Assembly (NCBI GenBank): GCA_964406465.1
Contig: CAYORT010000002.1
Location: forward strand, 1 to 64,000
Reading direction: 5' to 3'
DNA length: 64,000 bases
Origin: JAHEZL01 sp964406465
GTDB lineage: Bacteria; Bacteroidota; Bacteroidia; Flavobacteriales_C; GCA-002722245
Below, one piece after another: positions 1 to 8,231 of the stretch. The position numbers and the translations under genes were made by a program. The notes beneath the pieces were generated by a model that was not told where the DNA came from, searched no databases, and worked only from the letters and a program-made list of their open reading frames with translations. The first letter of the stretch is position 1, and each line of letters starts with the position of its first letter.

Positions 1-499
1 CGTTCAATCCAGCTTCAATACACAAATCCAAATGCTCTTCAACGATATCTCTACCAAATGCATTTTGTGCTCCTACCGAACAGTAGTAAGGACCTTGTGG
101 TGCGGGGTAACCATTCTCAGGAAAGCCAAGTGGCTTATTGGTTTCGGGATTCCACAAAAAATATTCTTGTTCAAATCCGAACCAGAAATCATTGTCATCA
201 TCTTGAATGGTCGCTCTGCCATTGGTAGCATGAGGAGTACCATCTGAATTTAAAACATCACACATCACCAAGTAAGCCGATTTTCTTGCGGGATCCTTGC
301 AAATGAAAACCGGACGCAACAATAAATCTGATGATCCACCCGCAGCTTGTTCTGTAGAACTACCATCGAACGACCACACTTCACATTCTTTCAATTTCCC
401 CGAAAATTTAGAACTGTCAACAATTTTAGTCTTGCTACGCAAACTCTGTGTTGGTTTGTAACCATCCAACCAGATGTACTCTAATTTAATTTTGCCCAT
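1..499 (-). CDS. glnA: Glutamine synthetase, GSII (eukaryotic-type), partial
   Basis: ATP-dependent ligase making glutamine from glutamate and ammonia in the cytoplasm. Only the first 166 codons are here; the rest lies beyond base 1. The N-terminus reads MGKIKLEYIWLDG, the beta-grasp start usual for the decameric GSII family. WSFDGSSTEQ and the substrate/metal motif GFEQEY follow, then PQGPYYCSVGA and GRDIVEEH, all typical of GSII. The ATG at 499-497 fits the family start. The gene is divergent from the secreted protein at 761, with about 260 bp between. Family assignment is secure; completeness cannot be judged. Confidence 0.93.
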   Translation of the reverse strand, partial: MGKIKLEYIWLDGYKPTQSLRSKTKIVDSSKFSGKLKECEVWSFDGSSTEQAAGGSSDLLLRPVFICKDPARKSAYLVMCDVLNSDGTPHATNGRATIQDDDNDFWFGFEQEYFLWNPETNKPLGFPENGYPAPQGPYYCSVGAQNAFGRDIVEEHLDLCIEAGLN

Positions 500-591
500 A
501 ATTTTTAGTTTTAAGTTTTAAATAAAATTGAACAGGGCGAAGGTGGGATTTGAAGGGCCGAAAAAAAATTAAAAGGCACTGACAAAGCCTG

Positions 592-599
592 TATTTTTG
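592..599 (+). promoter_or_regulatory. Possible -7 box TATTTTTG
   Basis: Matches the Bacteroidota TAnnTTTG consensus in the divergent spacer between glutamine synthetase and the gene at 761. No clear -33 TTG lies 19-21 bp upstream, and it would leave a leader of about 155 nt, so the assignment is weak. Confidence 0.3.
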
Positions 600-760
600 C
601 GGAAAACCCCTACTGACATATCACGTACTTTTTATTAAAAATTCAAAAAGAATTTGGGGCAGCATCGCTCGAAACTTGGAACAATTATTGAGTTCGAAAA
701 ATTAAATTGATGGAAACATCACTTTTACGTATTTTTATCGATGTACTTAAAATAATATTT

Positions 761-1210
761 ATGAAACAGTATTTGATGCTTCTCTTGTCGGCAGTTTTAT
801 TTTTCTCTGCAGCAATGATAAAAAGTGATAACACACTTCATACAGATGGTGTTTACATGGGTAAGATTGAAATAACTCAAGAAAGAGGTAGCATTACCGA
901 GTACCACTACATTGCATTTAAAGCCGATGGCAAGGCAAATACCTATATTCTTAATTCGCCCGATATTGACAAAGTATCAGCACTCCTAAAAAACAACACT
1001 GTTGGCGATTTCTCTGGTGAATACCGAATTTATGGTAACGAAATCACCTACAGATCGAACAACTCAATAGGAAAGACAGAAAAGCCCGCTAAGCCAATGG
1101 CTACTTTTTACAAAGGAAAAATTAACGAAAATGGCTCCCTTAGTTTGGAAGCCACCTTTGAAGGCAACACCAAAAGTAGCGCTACATTTGAATTTCAATC
1201 ATTAAAGTAA
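761..1210 (+). CDS. Secreted protein of unknown function (149 aa)
   Basis: I do not recognise this family. The ATG at 761 is preferred over upstream in-frame starts at 707/710 because it begins directly with a Sec signal peptide (MKQYLMLLLSAVLFFSAA). The mature part is small, polar and probably beta-rich (GVYMGKIEITQERG, GEYRIYGNEITYRS, SLSLEATFEG), with alternating short strands like a lipocalin-like or small barrel domain, but no diagnostic motif is visible. It ends 7 bp before the thioredoxin-like gene and is likely co-transcribed with it. The protein is probably periplasmic or secreted; function is unknown. Confidence 0.7.
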   Translation: MKQYLMLLLSAVLFFSAAMIKSDNTLHTDGVYMGKIEITQERGSITEYHYIAFKADGKANTYILNSPDIDKVSALLKNNTVGDFSGEYRIYGNEITYRSNNSIGKTEKPAKPMATFYKGKINENGSLSLEATFEGNTKSSATFEFQSLK

Positions 1211-1217
1211 GAACGTC

Positions 1218-2213
1218 ATGAAAAAACTGTTTTTTCTTTTTCTACTTTTCAGCACCACACTAATTGCACAAAATAACACAGCACCCGCCATTAAGTGGAT
1301 ATCTTTCAATCAACTTGCTAAGATGCAAGCCATTCAAAAAAGACCTGTATTAGTTGATGTATATACCGATTGGTGTGGATGGTGTAAAGAATTAGACAGA
1401 ACAACTTATGCCGACCCTAACATTGTAAATTATATCAATAGCGCTTTTTATGCCATTAAGTTTAATGCAGAAACTAGAGACAGCATCAATTACTTAGGTA
1501 AAACTTATTACAATAGGGGCGGCGGACCACGAAGCACGCACGAATTGGCGGTATACCTTATGGGTCCAAAACTATCTTACCCTACCACCATATTTCTTAA
1601 CGACCAAAGCAATCCGAACCTCATCGTTCCTGGTTATCAAGCCCCCAACAACATGATTCCATTTTTGGTGTACCAAGTAGAACACATGGTAGAAAACACC
1701 AACATCAATGATTTCAACGCCGATTTTCATAGAGCATTTTCTCAAAAACCTAACGACTCCACGCACATCAATTGGGTTTCTTTAGAAAAGGCTGTAGAAC
1801 TGCAAAAGAAGCAACCTAAGAAAATATTCGTGCACATGAAAAACGATGATTTTGTAAGCGACAGGGTAATGAGTGCTTCCACTTTCCAATCGCAAGTAAT
1901 TATTGATTCATTGAACAAAAATTTTTATTGTGTTGACTTCAACGTAAAGAGCACAGACACCATTTTCTTTCAAAATAAAACATTCATCAATACCAATCCG
2001 GGCAAAGAATTGCACCAACTTGCCTACGGACTATTGCAAAACCAAATAGGTTTTCCAAGTATTGTTATTCTTAATGAACAGCAGCTGGTAATTGCTCCCA
2101 TTAGACAGTACATTACAGAAAAGCATTTGGGTGCCCTACTCCACTATTTCAACACCAACGCATACACCAGCATAGGCTTTCCGCAGTGGGTAGAGAACGT
2201 GTATAAAAAGTAA
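1218..2213 (+). CDS. Periplasmic thioredoxin-family protein with CGWC motif (331 aa)
   Basis: Likely thiol-disulfide reductase or folding factor of the envelope. A signal peptide covers about residues 1-17 and ends at IAQ. The first thioredoxin-like domain (about 25-165) has the active site DWCGWCKELD with Cys53 and Cys56, the form seen in DsbD-gamma/DUF255-like proteins, and a cis-Pro context at LSYPTTIFL. A second thioredoxin-like domain (about 175-315) keeps the fold signatures (KIFVHMKND, FPSIVILNE) but has no CxxC, so it appears catalytically dead. The tandem active-plus-degenerate layout is seen directly; its role in binding clients is inference. Confidence 0.85.
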   Translation: MKKLFFLFLLFSTTLIAQNNTAPAIKWISFNQLAKMQAIQKRPVLVDVYTDWCGWCKELDRTTYADPNIVNYINSAFYAIKFNAETRDSINYLGKTYYNRGGGPRSTHELAVYLMGPKLSYPTTIFLNDQSNPNLIVPGYQAPNNMIPFLVYQVEHMVENTNINDFNADFHRAFSQKPNDSTHINWVSLEKAVELQKKQPKKIFVHMKNDDFVSDRVMSASTFQSQVIIDSLNKNFYCVDFNVKSTDTIFFQNKTFINTNPGKELHQLAYGLLQNQIGFPSIVILNEQQLVIAPIRQYITEKHLGALLHYFNTNAYTSIGFPQWVENVYKK

Positions 2214-2257
2214 GGTAGATACTGGTAAGAGTCCATCTTTTTCTACCTTTTTTTTGC

Positions 2258-2265
2258 TACCTTTG
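2258..2265 (+). promoter_or_regulatory. Candidate -7 box TACCTTTG upstream of dapD
   Basis: TACCTTTG fits the Bacteroidota TAnnTTTG box and lies 18 nt before the dapD ATG at 2284. No good TTG -33 element is visible at the usual distance, so this is a moderate call. It would give dapD a short leader of about 10-12 nt. Confidence 0.5.
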
Positions 2266-2283
2266 CCGCTCAATTTTTTAACC

Positions 2284-3447
2284 ATGGAAACTGTAGTAGA
2301 CTTTAAAGAATACGTTGCTTCTGTTGAAGCTCGTGATGGCTATGTTAAACCCCTTGCATTTGCACTAGGTGTTCGCCGATCAAAAAATGGAAAAACATTA
2401 GATGTTTCTTATCCTGTTGTAAATTTCAATGAAAATTTCGGTACAGCTGCTGTATTGATTGATGTGCTTAAAGTGCAAGATTTTAAGAATGGTTTTCATG
2501 CAATTTCTCTCGAAAACTTAAGTGACATATATTCTCACTTTTCTCCGTTTCACGGAGACAATGGCAAACACCCAAACATTGAAACAATCAATGCACTTAT
2601 TGATAACTACACAACCTCTAACGGTTATGCCAATATTGAAATAATTGCTTATTTCCTTTTCGACAAATCTCAACCTGTTGAAAACGCAGAAGAAGCTTAC
2701 TTTAAATTGCATTGCTTATCAACCAGAAAAGCAGAACCTCATTCCCTAAATCTTGATGGTTTATTTGGTAAGCTTAATAATGTAGCATGGACCAACAAAG
2801 GTCCTATGTTGCCTGAAGACGTGGCTGTTGAATCGGTAAAACACATAGGTTCTCATTCACCACTTAGCGTTTCACACGTGGATAAATTTCCATACATGAT
2901 CAACTACCATATCCCAACTGGAATTAGAATTGCTTCGGGTTCTCAAGTGCGTTTAGGCGCATACCTTGGCGAAGGAACAACTGTTATGCCTTCTGGCTAT
3001 ATCAATTTCAACGCAGGAACTAAAGGTACTTCAATGGTAGAAGGAAGAATTTCTGCCGGAGTAGTGGTAGATAAAGATTCGGATGTTGGTGGTGGTGCTT
3101 CCATCATGGGTACTCTTTCTGGTGGTAACAAAAAAGTGATTTCTATCGGACAAAAATCATTGCTTGGCGCTAACTCGGGAACAGGCATTTCTTTAGGTTT
3201 TGGTTGCACAATCGCTGCAGGCGTTTATGTTACTGCTGGCTCTAAAGTATACTTGTACAATGCAGCAAACGAACCAACCAATTTGGCTGGTGAAGTAGTG
3301 AAAGAAGGAGAAAATATCGTAAAAGGAATTGACCTAAGCGGCAAAGACAAATTGCTATTCTTAATGGATACTTCGAAAGGTAGATTGGTGTGCAAACCAA
3401 ATCCGAAAACCATTGAATTGAACGCAAGCTTGCATAAAAACGATTAA
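2284..3447 (+). CDS. dapD: 2,3,4,5-tetrahydropyridine-2,6-dicarboxylate N-succinyltransferase (DapD)
   Basis: Succinyl-CoA-dependent acylation of tetrahydrodipicolinate in lysine/meso-DAP synthesis. The C-terminal half is a left-handed beta helix with the family block from GAYLGEGTTVMPSGYINFNA through MVEGRISAGVVV and GGGASIMGTLSGG to GANSGTGISLG, closely resembling the actinobacterial-type (long) DapD rather than the 270-aa E. coli type. The ATG at 2284 is chosen over an upstream in-frame TTG because it starts the conserved N-terminus and follows a TACCTTTG box. At 387 aa it is longer than the roughly 315-aa mycobacterial enzyme, with an extended N-terminal domain. DAP use agrees with the Mpl ligase at 30683. 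Confidence 0.9.
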   Translation: METVVDFKEYVASVEARDGYVKPLAFALGVRRSKNGKTLDVSYPVVNFNENFGTAAVLIDVLKVQDFKNGFHAISLENLSDIYSHFSPFHGDNGKHPNIETINALIDNYTTSNGYANIEIIAYFLFDKSQPVENAEEAYFKLHCLSTRKAEPHSLNLDGLFGKLNNVAWTNKGPMLPEDVAVESVKHIGSHSPLSVSHVDKFPYMINYHIPTGIRIASGSQVRLGAYLGEGTTVMPSGYINFNAGTKGTSMVEGRISAGVVVDKDSDVGGGASIMGTLSGGNKKVISIGQKSLLGANSGTGISLGFGCTIAAGVYVTAGSKVYLYNAANEPTNLAGEVVKEGENIVKGIDLSGKDKLLFLMDTSKGRLVCKPNPKTIELNASLHKND

Positions 3448-3451
3448 TGTT

Positions 3452-4273
3452 ATGATGACAAAAATTGCCCTATCAATACTATGTGCAGCAATCACCATCA
3501 GTGGGTTTGCGCAAGACACCATTCCTTACAGCGATGGTTCAAAATATATCGGTCCAACTGTTAATGGCTTGGCCCAAGGTAAAGGCACCTATTACTTTGC
3601 TGGAGGAGATGTTTACACAGGTAACTTTGTAAACGATGAATTTGAAGGAGAAGGTAAATTGGTTTGGGCCACCGGCGACATTTACACTGGCCAATGGGTA
3701 AAAGGTGTTCAAAATGGTAAAGGAACTTTAACCTGGACCAATGGCGATAAATACGAAGGTAATTTTGTTAATGGTAAGAAAAGTGGAATGGGCAAAATCA
3801 CCTGGGCAGATAGCACCACCTATGTAGGGATGTGGAAGGATGATTTTAGAAACGGACAAGGTACCTATACCACTACTACTGGAGTGCAGTACACTGGTAA
3901 TTTTGCGAATGATCTCTTTTCGGGACAAGGTGTTTTGAAGCACGCCAATGGCGACGTTTATACCGGTGCTTTTTTAAATGATAAATTCAATGGCATGGGC
4001 ACCATGAAATATCAAAATGGAGATCTTTACTCGGGTAACTGGGTTAACGACATTAAAGATGGTAAAGGAAAATACACTTGGAGTGATGGCGAATATTATG
4101 ACGGTTTGTGGAAAAATGATTCGCAAAACGGACTAGGAACCTACAAGTGGGCTAACGGTGACATCTTCGTGGGCATGTGGGTAAATGGAAAACGTGAAGG
4201 TCAGGGAACCCTTACCTTCAAAGATGGAACAAAAGAAAGTGGCATTTATAAAGATGATGTTCTTGTTAAATAA
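3452..4273 (+). CDS. Secreted MORN-repeat protein (273 aa)
   Basis: After a signal peptide (about residues 1-20, ending GFAQ) the whole protein is about ten MORN repeats of 23 residues, each of the form GDxYTGxWVNDxxxGKGTxxW (for example GDVYTGNFVNDEFEGEGK). MORN repeats form extended beta-hairpin arrays that bind lipids or proteins; here the array is exported, probably to the periplasm or outer surface. ATG codons at 3452 and 3455 are both possible. It starts 4 bp after dapD, so co-transcription is likely. The exact role is unknown. Confidence 0.85.
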   Translation: MMTKIALSILCAAITISGFAQDTIPYSDGSKYIGPTVNGLAQGKGTYYFAGGDVYTGNFVNDEFEGEGKLVWATGDIYTGQWVKGVQNGKGTLTWTNGDKYEGNFVNGKKSGMGKITWADSTTYVGMWKDDFRNGQGTYTTTTGVQYTGNFANDLFSGQGVLKHANGDVYTGAFLNDKFNGMGTMKYQNGDLYSGNWVNDIKDGKGKYTWSDGEYYDGLWKNDSQNGLGTYKWANGDIFVGMWVNGKREGQGTLTFKDGTKESGIYKDDVLVK

Positions 4274-4279
4274 AGTAAA

Positions 4280-5488
4280 GTGAGCGATTTAAAAACAATA
4301 TTAAGTTCGGGTAAAGAAGCTTCTCCCCAACGTTTTCATCCTTGGATCTTCTCGGGTGCGATTAAGAAAACTCGTCGCCATAGCGACAACAAAGAAGTTG
4401 AACCTGAAGATGGTGATGTGGTTACCGTTTACTCTAACAAAGATGAGTACTTAGGAACCGGTCATTACCAAAACAATTCTTCTATCGCCATTCGCATCAT
4501 CACTTTTGAAGATGAGAAAATCGATCAAAATTTTTGGAACAAAAGAATCCAAAATGCTTACGATTACAGAAAACTAATCAATGTTATCACACCCGAAACC
4601 AACATCTATCGCTTGGTACATGCCGAGGGAGACAGATTGCCAGGATTGATCATTGACGTTTACGGAAATACTGCCGTTATTCAAGCACATTCTATTGGAA
4701 TGTATTTGGCTTTAGAAAATATTAAAGTTGCTCTTAAAAATGCTTTAGGCGACACATTGCAAGTGATCTTTCACAAGAGCAAAGAAACCTTACCTAAAGA
4801 TTACGCACAAAAAGTGGAAAATGGCTATTTGCTTAAAGAAGCCGAACCTACTAAAACTGCGTTGGAATACGGACATTCATTTAACATTAGCTGGGAAGAC
4901 GGACAAAAAACTGGATTCTTCGTGGATCAGCGCGAAAACAGAAATTTGTTGGCCAAATATTCAAAAGGAAAAAATGTACTCAACACCTTTTGCTACTCGG
5001 GTGGATTCTCTGTTTATGCATTGAAAGCCGGAGCAAAATTGGTGCATAGCGTTGATGCATCTGCTAAAGCCATGGACCTGGTAAATACCAATGTGGCCCT
5101 AAATCCGTGCGATGGTGAACATCAATCGTTTACCGCCGACACCTTTGATTTCTTAGAAAAAAACGATTGTTCTAAATACGATATAGTTATTCTAGACCCT
5201 CCTGCATTCGCAAAACATCATAACGTAAAACACAATGCTGTTCAAGGGTACAAGAGATTGAACATGACAACCTTAAAGCAAATGAAATCGGGAAGTATTT
5301 TATTTACTTTCTCTTGTTCTCAAGCTATTGATATGCCTTTGTTCTATGGCACCATACTTTCTGCAGCCATTCAAGCAGGAAAAAAAGTTCGTGTTATGCA
5401 CCAACTTTCACAACCTGCCGATCACCCTATTAATATTTTTCATCAAGAGAGTTCATATTTAAAAGGACTCGTTTTAGAAGTCGAATAA
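4280..5488 (+). CDS. rlmI: Class I SAM-dependent 23S rRNA (cytosine-C5) methyltransferase, RlmI family
   Basis: Predicted m5C methyltransferase acting on 23S rRNA (C1962 in E. coli). An N-terminal PUA domain (about 1-75, RFHPWIFSGAI) is followed by the EEHD-type central domain (HKSKETLP) and a Rossmann methyltransferase domain. SAM-binding motif I is NTFCYSGGFSVYAL and motif IV is ILDPPAFAK; a Cys follows at FSCSQ. The start is GTG at 4280: an in-frame stop lies just upstream and no ATG fits the conserved N-terminus. It is 402 aa, usual for the family, and 1 nt separates it from ytxJ. Confidence 0.88.
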   Translation: MSDLKTILSSGKEASPQRFHPWIFSGAIKKTRRHSDNKEVEPEDGDVVTVYSNKDEYLGTGHYQNNSSIAIRIITFEDEKIDQNFWNKRIQNAYDYRKLINVITPETNIYRLVHAEGDRLPGLIIDVYGNTAVIQAHSIGMYLALENIKVALKNALGDTLQVIFHKSKETLPKDYAQKVENGYLLKEAEPTKTALEYGHSFNISWEDGQKTGFFVDQRENRNLLAKYSKGKNVLNTFCYSGGFSVYALKAGAKLVHSVDASAKAMDLVNTNVALNPCDGEHQSFTADTFDFLEKNDCSKYDIVILDPPAFAKHHNVKHNAVQGYKRLNMTTLKQMKSGSILFTFSCSQAIDMPLFYGTILSAAIQAGKKVRVMHQLSQPADHPINIFHQESSYLKGLVLEVE

Positions 5489-5489
5489 A

Positions 5490-5825
5490 ATGGAATTTAA
5501 AAATCTAAACAAACTAGAGCAGCTTCAAGAAATTGAAGCTGCTTCTTTTTCCAAACCTCAAGTGCTTTTTAAACACAGCACACGTTGTTCGGTAAGCAGC
5601 ATGGCCAAAAGAATTTTGAGTACGCAAATGCAAAATACTGCAGATGATTTGGCCGACATCTATTACCTCGATTTGATTGAACACCGAGAGATTAGCAATG
5701 CCATAGCATCTAAATTCAACGTTTTTCACGAATCGCCACAAATATTATTGATTAAAAATGGCAAATGCGTTTTTGATGCATCGCACTCAGATGTTTCTTT
5801 GACAAACCTTTTGCCATCGTTATAA
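5490..5825 (+). CDS. ytxJ: Monothiol bacilliredoxin YtxJ
   Basis: Small thioredoxin-fold protein of the bacillithiol system, proposed to remove bacillithiol from mixed disulfides. The signature FKHSTRCSVSSMA carries the single catalytic Cys33 in the TRCxxS context that defines YtxJ. Length 111 aa is standard. One nt after rlmI and 4 nt before tag, so in the same operon. Odd: codons 10-21 also encode a perfect terminator-like hairpin (5517-5550, separate entry). Bacillithiol use by this organism is inferred from this gene only. Confidence 0.87.
   Translation: MEFKNLNKLEQLQEIEAASFSKPQVLFKHSTRCSVSSMAKRILSTQMQNTADDLADIYYLDLIEHREISNAIASKFNVFHESPQILLIKNGKCVFDASHSDVSLTNLLPSL
5517..5550 (+). promoter_or_regulatory. 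Terminator-like hairpin inside the ytxJ coding start
   Basis: AGCAGCTTCAA (5518-5528) pairs perfectly with TTGAAGCTGCT (5533-5543) across a GAAA tetraloop, followed by TCTTTTT. It has every feature of an intrinsic terminator yet lies inside codons 10-20 of a well-conserved reading frame. It could attenuate transcription between rlmI and ytxJ/tag; this is inference. Confidence 0.5.
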
Positions 5826-5829
5826 GATT

Positions 5830-6363
5830 ATGCTACAACCAAAATCATATTGCAATGTTGTTGCCCATTACGATAAAAACAACTTGCATAAAATTTATCA
5901 CGATACGGCCTATGGCTTTCCTATAGTCGACGACAATGAATTGTTTGAAAGATTGGTTTTAGAAATCAATCAGGCAGGATTAAGCTGGGACACCATTTTA
6001 AAAAAACAACAAAATTTTAAAAAGGCCTACCACCAATTCAACATCAAAAAAGTGGCAGCTTACCAAGAAAAAGACGTTGAAAGATTATTAAATGACGCAG
6101 GAATCATTCGCAACAAACTCAAGATAAATGCAGCCATTCACAATGCCAATGTAATTTTAGAATTACAAAAAGAATTTGGTTCTTTTAAAAAATGGCTCGA
6201 ACACCATCATCCTAAAAAGAAAGAAGAATGGGTTAAAATATTCAAGAAAACTTTTAAGTTCACAGGAGGTGAAATTGTAAATGAATTTTTAATGAGCATA
6301 GGTATGTTGCCTGGCGCACATATAGAGAGTTGCAAAATCTATCAAAAACTAAAGAAGCAATGA
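5830..6363 (+). CDS. tag: DNA-3-methyladenine glycosylase I
   Basis: Base-excision repair enzyme removing 3-methyladenine. Family signatures are IYHDTAYGFPIVDDNELFE and QAGLSWDTILKK (catalytic Glu/Asp region). The zinc snap of E. coli Tag (Cys4, His17, His175, Cys179) appears conserved as Cys8, His24, His164 and Cys168 (GAHIESC). 177 aa, slightly shorter than E. coli Tag (187). The stop overlaps the start of the next gene by 4 bp (ATGA). Confidence 0.92.
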   Translation: MLQPKSYCNVVAHYDKNNLHKIYHDTAYGFPIVDDNELFERLVLEINQAGLSWDTILKKQQNFKKAYHQFNIKKVAAYQEKDVERLLNDAGIIRNKLKINAAIHNANVILELQKEFGSFKKWLEHHHPKKKEEWVKIFKKTFKFTGGEIVNEFLMSIGMLPGAHIESCKIYQKLKKQ

Positions 6364-7043
6364 TTACAAAATCAAACTTTACTTTTCTTAAAAATTTGGC
6401 TAAAAACAACGATCGCGAATGGTTTACTGCCAACAAAAAAACTTACGAAGCAGAGCATGCTGCAGTAATTTCTTTTGCCGATGAGTTGCTTGCTTTAATG
6501 AACAAACACGATAAAATCGAAAATGAATCGGGTAAAAAATCATTGATGAGAATTTACCGCGATGTTCGATTTTCTAAAGATAAATCGCCCTATAAAACCA
6601 ACTGGGGTATTCATTTTAAAAGAGCTACCAAACAATTGCGAGGCGGATATTATGTACACATAGAGCCTGGCAACACCTTCATTGGCGCAGGTTTTTGGGG
6701 ACCAGAACCCAGCGATCTCAAATTGATTCGCGACGGAATTTCGGCAGATGAAAAATCGATTAGAAAAATATTGAACTCGAAATCATTTAAAGAACACTTT
6801 GGTAAATATGGCTTACATGGAGAATCTCTTAAATCTGTACCTAAAGGATTCGATGCCGATGATGCTGCTGCCGACTTACTTAAGTTAAAGCAATTTCTAA
6901 TACGCAAAGATTTTAGTGATGCAGAAGTGTTGAGTGCCGACTTCGCAAAAAAAGCCAACGAAGCATTCAAAGCCATGCGTCCGTTTTTAGATTTCATGAG
7001 TTATAACTTAACTCATGACAGCAATGGAATACCACTATTTTAA
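6360..7043 (+). CDS. DUF2461 domain-containing protein (227 aa)
   Basis: Matches the DUF2461 family, found widely in Bacteroidota, with the recognisable N-terminal pattern FLKNLAKNNDREWFTANKK and central FSKDKSPYKTNWGIHF and GGYYVHIEPG. No enzymatic role is established for the family as far as I know. The ATG at 6360 overlaps the tag stop (ATGA), supporting translational coupling; an upstream in-frame TTG at 6330 would overlap tag by 34 bp and is rejected. Cytoplasmic, no signal peptide. Confidence 0.85.
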   Translation: MITKSNFTFLKNLAKNNDREWFTANKKTYEAEHAAVISFADELLALMNKHDKIENESGKKSLMRIYRDVRFSKDKSPYKTNWGIHFKRATKQLRGGYYVHIEPGNTFIGAGFWGPEPSDLKLIRDGISADEKSIRKILNSKSFKEHFGKYGLHGESLKSVPKGFDADDAAADLLKLKQFLIRKDFSDAEVLSADFAKKANEAFKAMRPFLDFMSYNLTHDSNGIPLF

Positions 7044-7052
7044 ACCATCTTC

Positions 7053-8018
7053 ATGAAACCCAACAAAAGAGAACATCCAAAAGAGAAATCGAAAATACAT
7101 CCACGAAACAAACATCGTGAACGCTACGACTTCAAAAAATTAATTGTCTCTTGTAAGGAGTTAGAACCCTATGTGAAGTTGAACGAATACGGCGACGAAT
7201 CGATAGATTTTTTCAACCCCGATGCCGTACGAACGCTCAACAAAGCTTTGTTGCAACATTTCTATAAAATTAAATATTGGGATATACCGCAAAACTATTT
7301 GTGTCCGCCCATACCCGGTAGAGCCGATTACATTCACCATGCTGCCGATTTACTTGCGTCACTCAACAATGGTAAAATTCCATCGGGTGAAAAAATAAAA
7401 GTATTAGACATTGGTGTTGGTGCAAATTGCGTTTATCCTATTGTTGGTACAACAGAATACGGATGGAAATTTGTAGGTGCCGATATTGACAAAACAGCTT
7501 TGAACTCAGCACAAAAAATTGTTGATGAGAATGAATCCTTAAAAGGAAAAATTGAATTGCGTTGGCAAACGCATGACAAGAAAAATTTTGGCAACATCAT
7601 AGAAAAAGGAGAATACTACGATTTATCAATTTGCAATCCTCCCTTCCATGCATCGGCGCAAGATGCACAAGCTGGCACCATTCGTAAGCTATCAAGTTTG
7701 AAAAAACAAAGGGTAACGAAAGTGGAACAGAATTTTGGCGGACAAAGCAATGAACTATGGTGCGTTGGTGGTGAACGAAGATTCGTAACCAACATGATTC
7801 GCGAGAGCCGTCAGTTTGGTAGTCATGTTTTATGGTTCTCTGCCATCATCTCTAAATCGGCACATTTACAAGAGATTTACGAATGCCTCAAAATTGCAGA
7901 GGTTGCTGAACATAGAACGATTGAGATGGGACAAGGACAGAAAGTAAGCAGAATTGTTGCTTGGACTTTTTACAATGCTGTCGATCAAAAAAAATGGGCA
8001 GAGAAATATTGGAAGTAA
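7053..8018 (+). CDS. rlmF: 23S rRNA (adenine(1618)-N(6))-methyltransferase RlmF
   Basis: SAM-dependent N6-adenine methyltransferase for A1618 of 23S rRNA. The N-terminus is highly basic (KEKSKIHPRNKHRERYDF). SAM motif I is VLDIGVGANCVYP (about 117-129), and the N6-methyltransferase catalytic tetrad appears as CNPPFH (194-199). RlmF-specific GQSNELWCVGGE and GQGQKVSRIVAW follow. 321 aa is within the family range. Last gene of the plus-strand run that begins at 761; no obvious terminator follows. Confidence 0.92.
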   Translation: MKPNKREHPKEKSKIHPRNKHRERYDFKKLIVSCKELEPYVKLNEYGDESIDFFNPDAVRTLNKALLQHFYKIKYWDIPQNYLCPPIPGRADYIHHAADLLASLNNGKIPSGEKIKVLDIGVGANCVYPIVGTTEYGWKFVGADIDKTALNSAQKIVDENESLKGKIELRWQTHDKKNFGNIIEKGEYYDLSICNPPFHASAQDAQAGTIRKLSSLKKQRVTKVEQNFGGQSNELWCVGGERRFVTNMIRESRQFGSHVLWFSAIISKSAHLQEIYECLKIAEVAEHRTIEMGQGQKVSRIVAWTFYNAVDQKKWAEKYWK

Positions 8019-8031
8019 ATTACAATTATCG

Positions 8032-8175
8032 TTAACTACCGCTCCACATTACGTTAGATGACATTGGAGTGTGAAAAGCTAATGCACCTTCTGTTCCTCC
8101 AGCAACACTGCCAGCTTCGACAGAACCTCCATCAAGACTCAAAATTTCAGGTGCAATCCAAGATTTCTTTTTCAT
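8032..8175 (-). CDS. 47-aa peptide resembling a RiPP (lasso-type) precursor
   Basis: A complete short frame read from the reverse strand, ATG at 8175 and TAA at 8034-8032. The N-terminus MKKKSWIAPEILSLDGG has the K-rich W-x-x-P-x-I/L layout of leader peptides recognised by PqqD-like RRE domains in lasso and related RiPP pathways. The rest is Gly/Ser/Ala-rich (AGSVAGGTEGALAF) with a GG that could mark a cleavage point, and the C-terminus is SSNVMWSGS. It lies downstream of the CDGSH gene on the same strand, 57 bp away. No RRE, protease, cyclase or exporter is adjacent, so it is an orphan at best. Coding status and RiPP assignment are both inferences from pattern. Confidence 0.5.
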   Translation of the reverse strand: MKKKSWIAPEILSLDGGSVEAGSVAGGTEGALAFHTPMSSNVMWSGS

Positions 8176-8231
8176 GAATTTTTCATTCTTGTAATAAAAC
8201 CATTTGTAAGTTTTAATTTCTTACTATCGAC

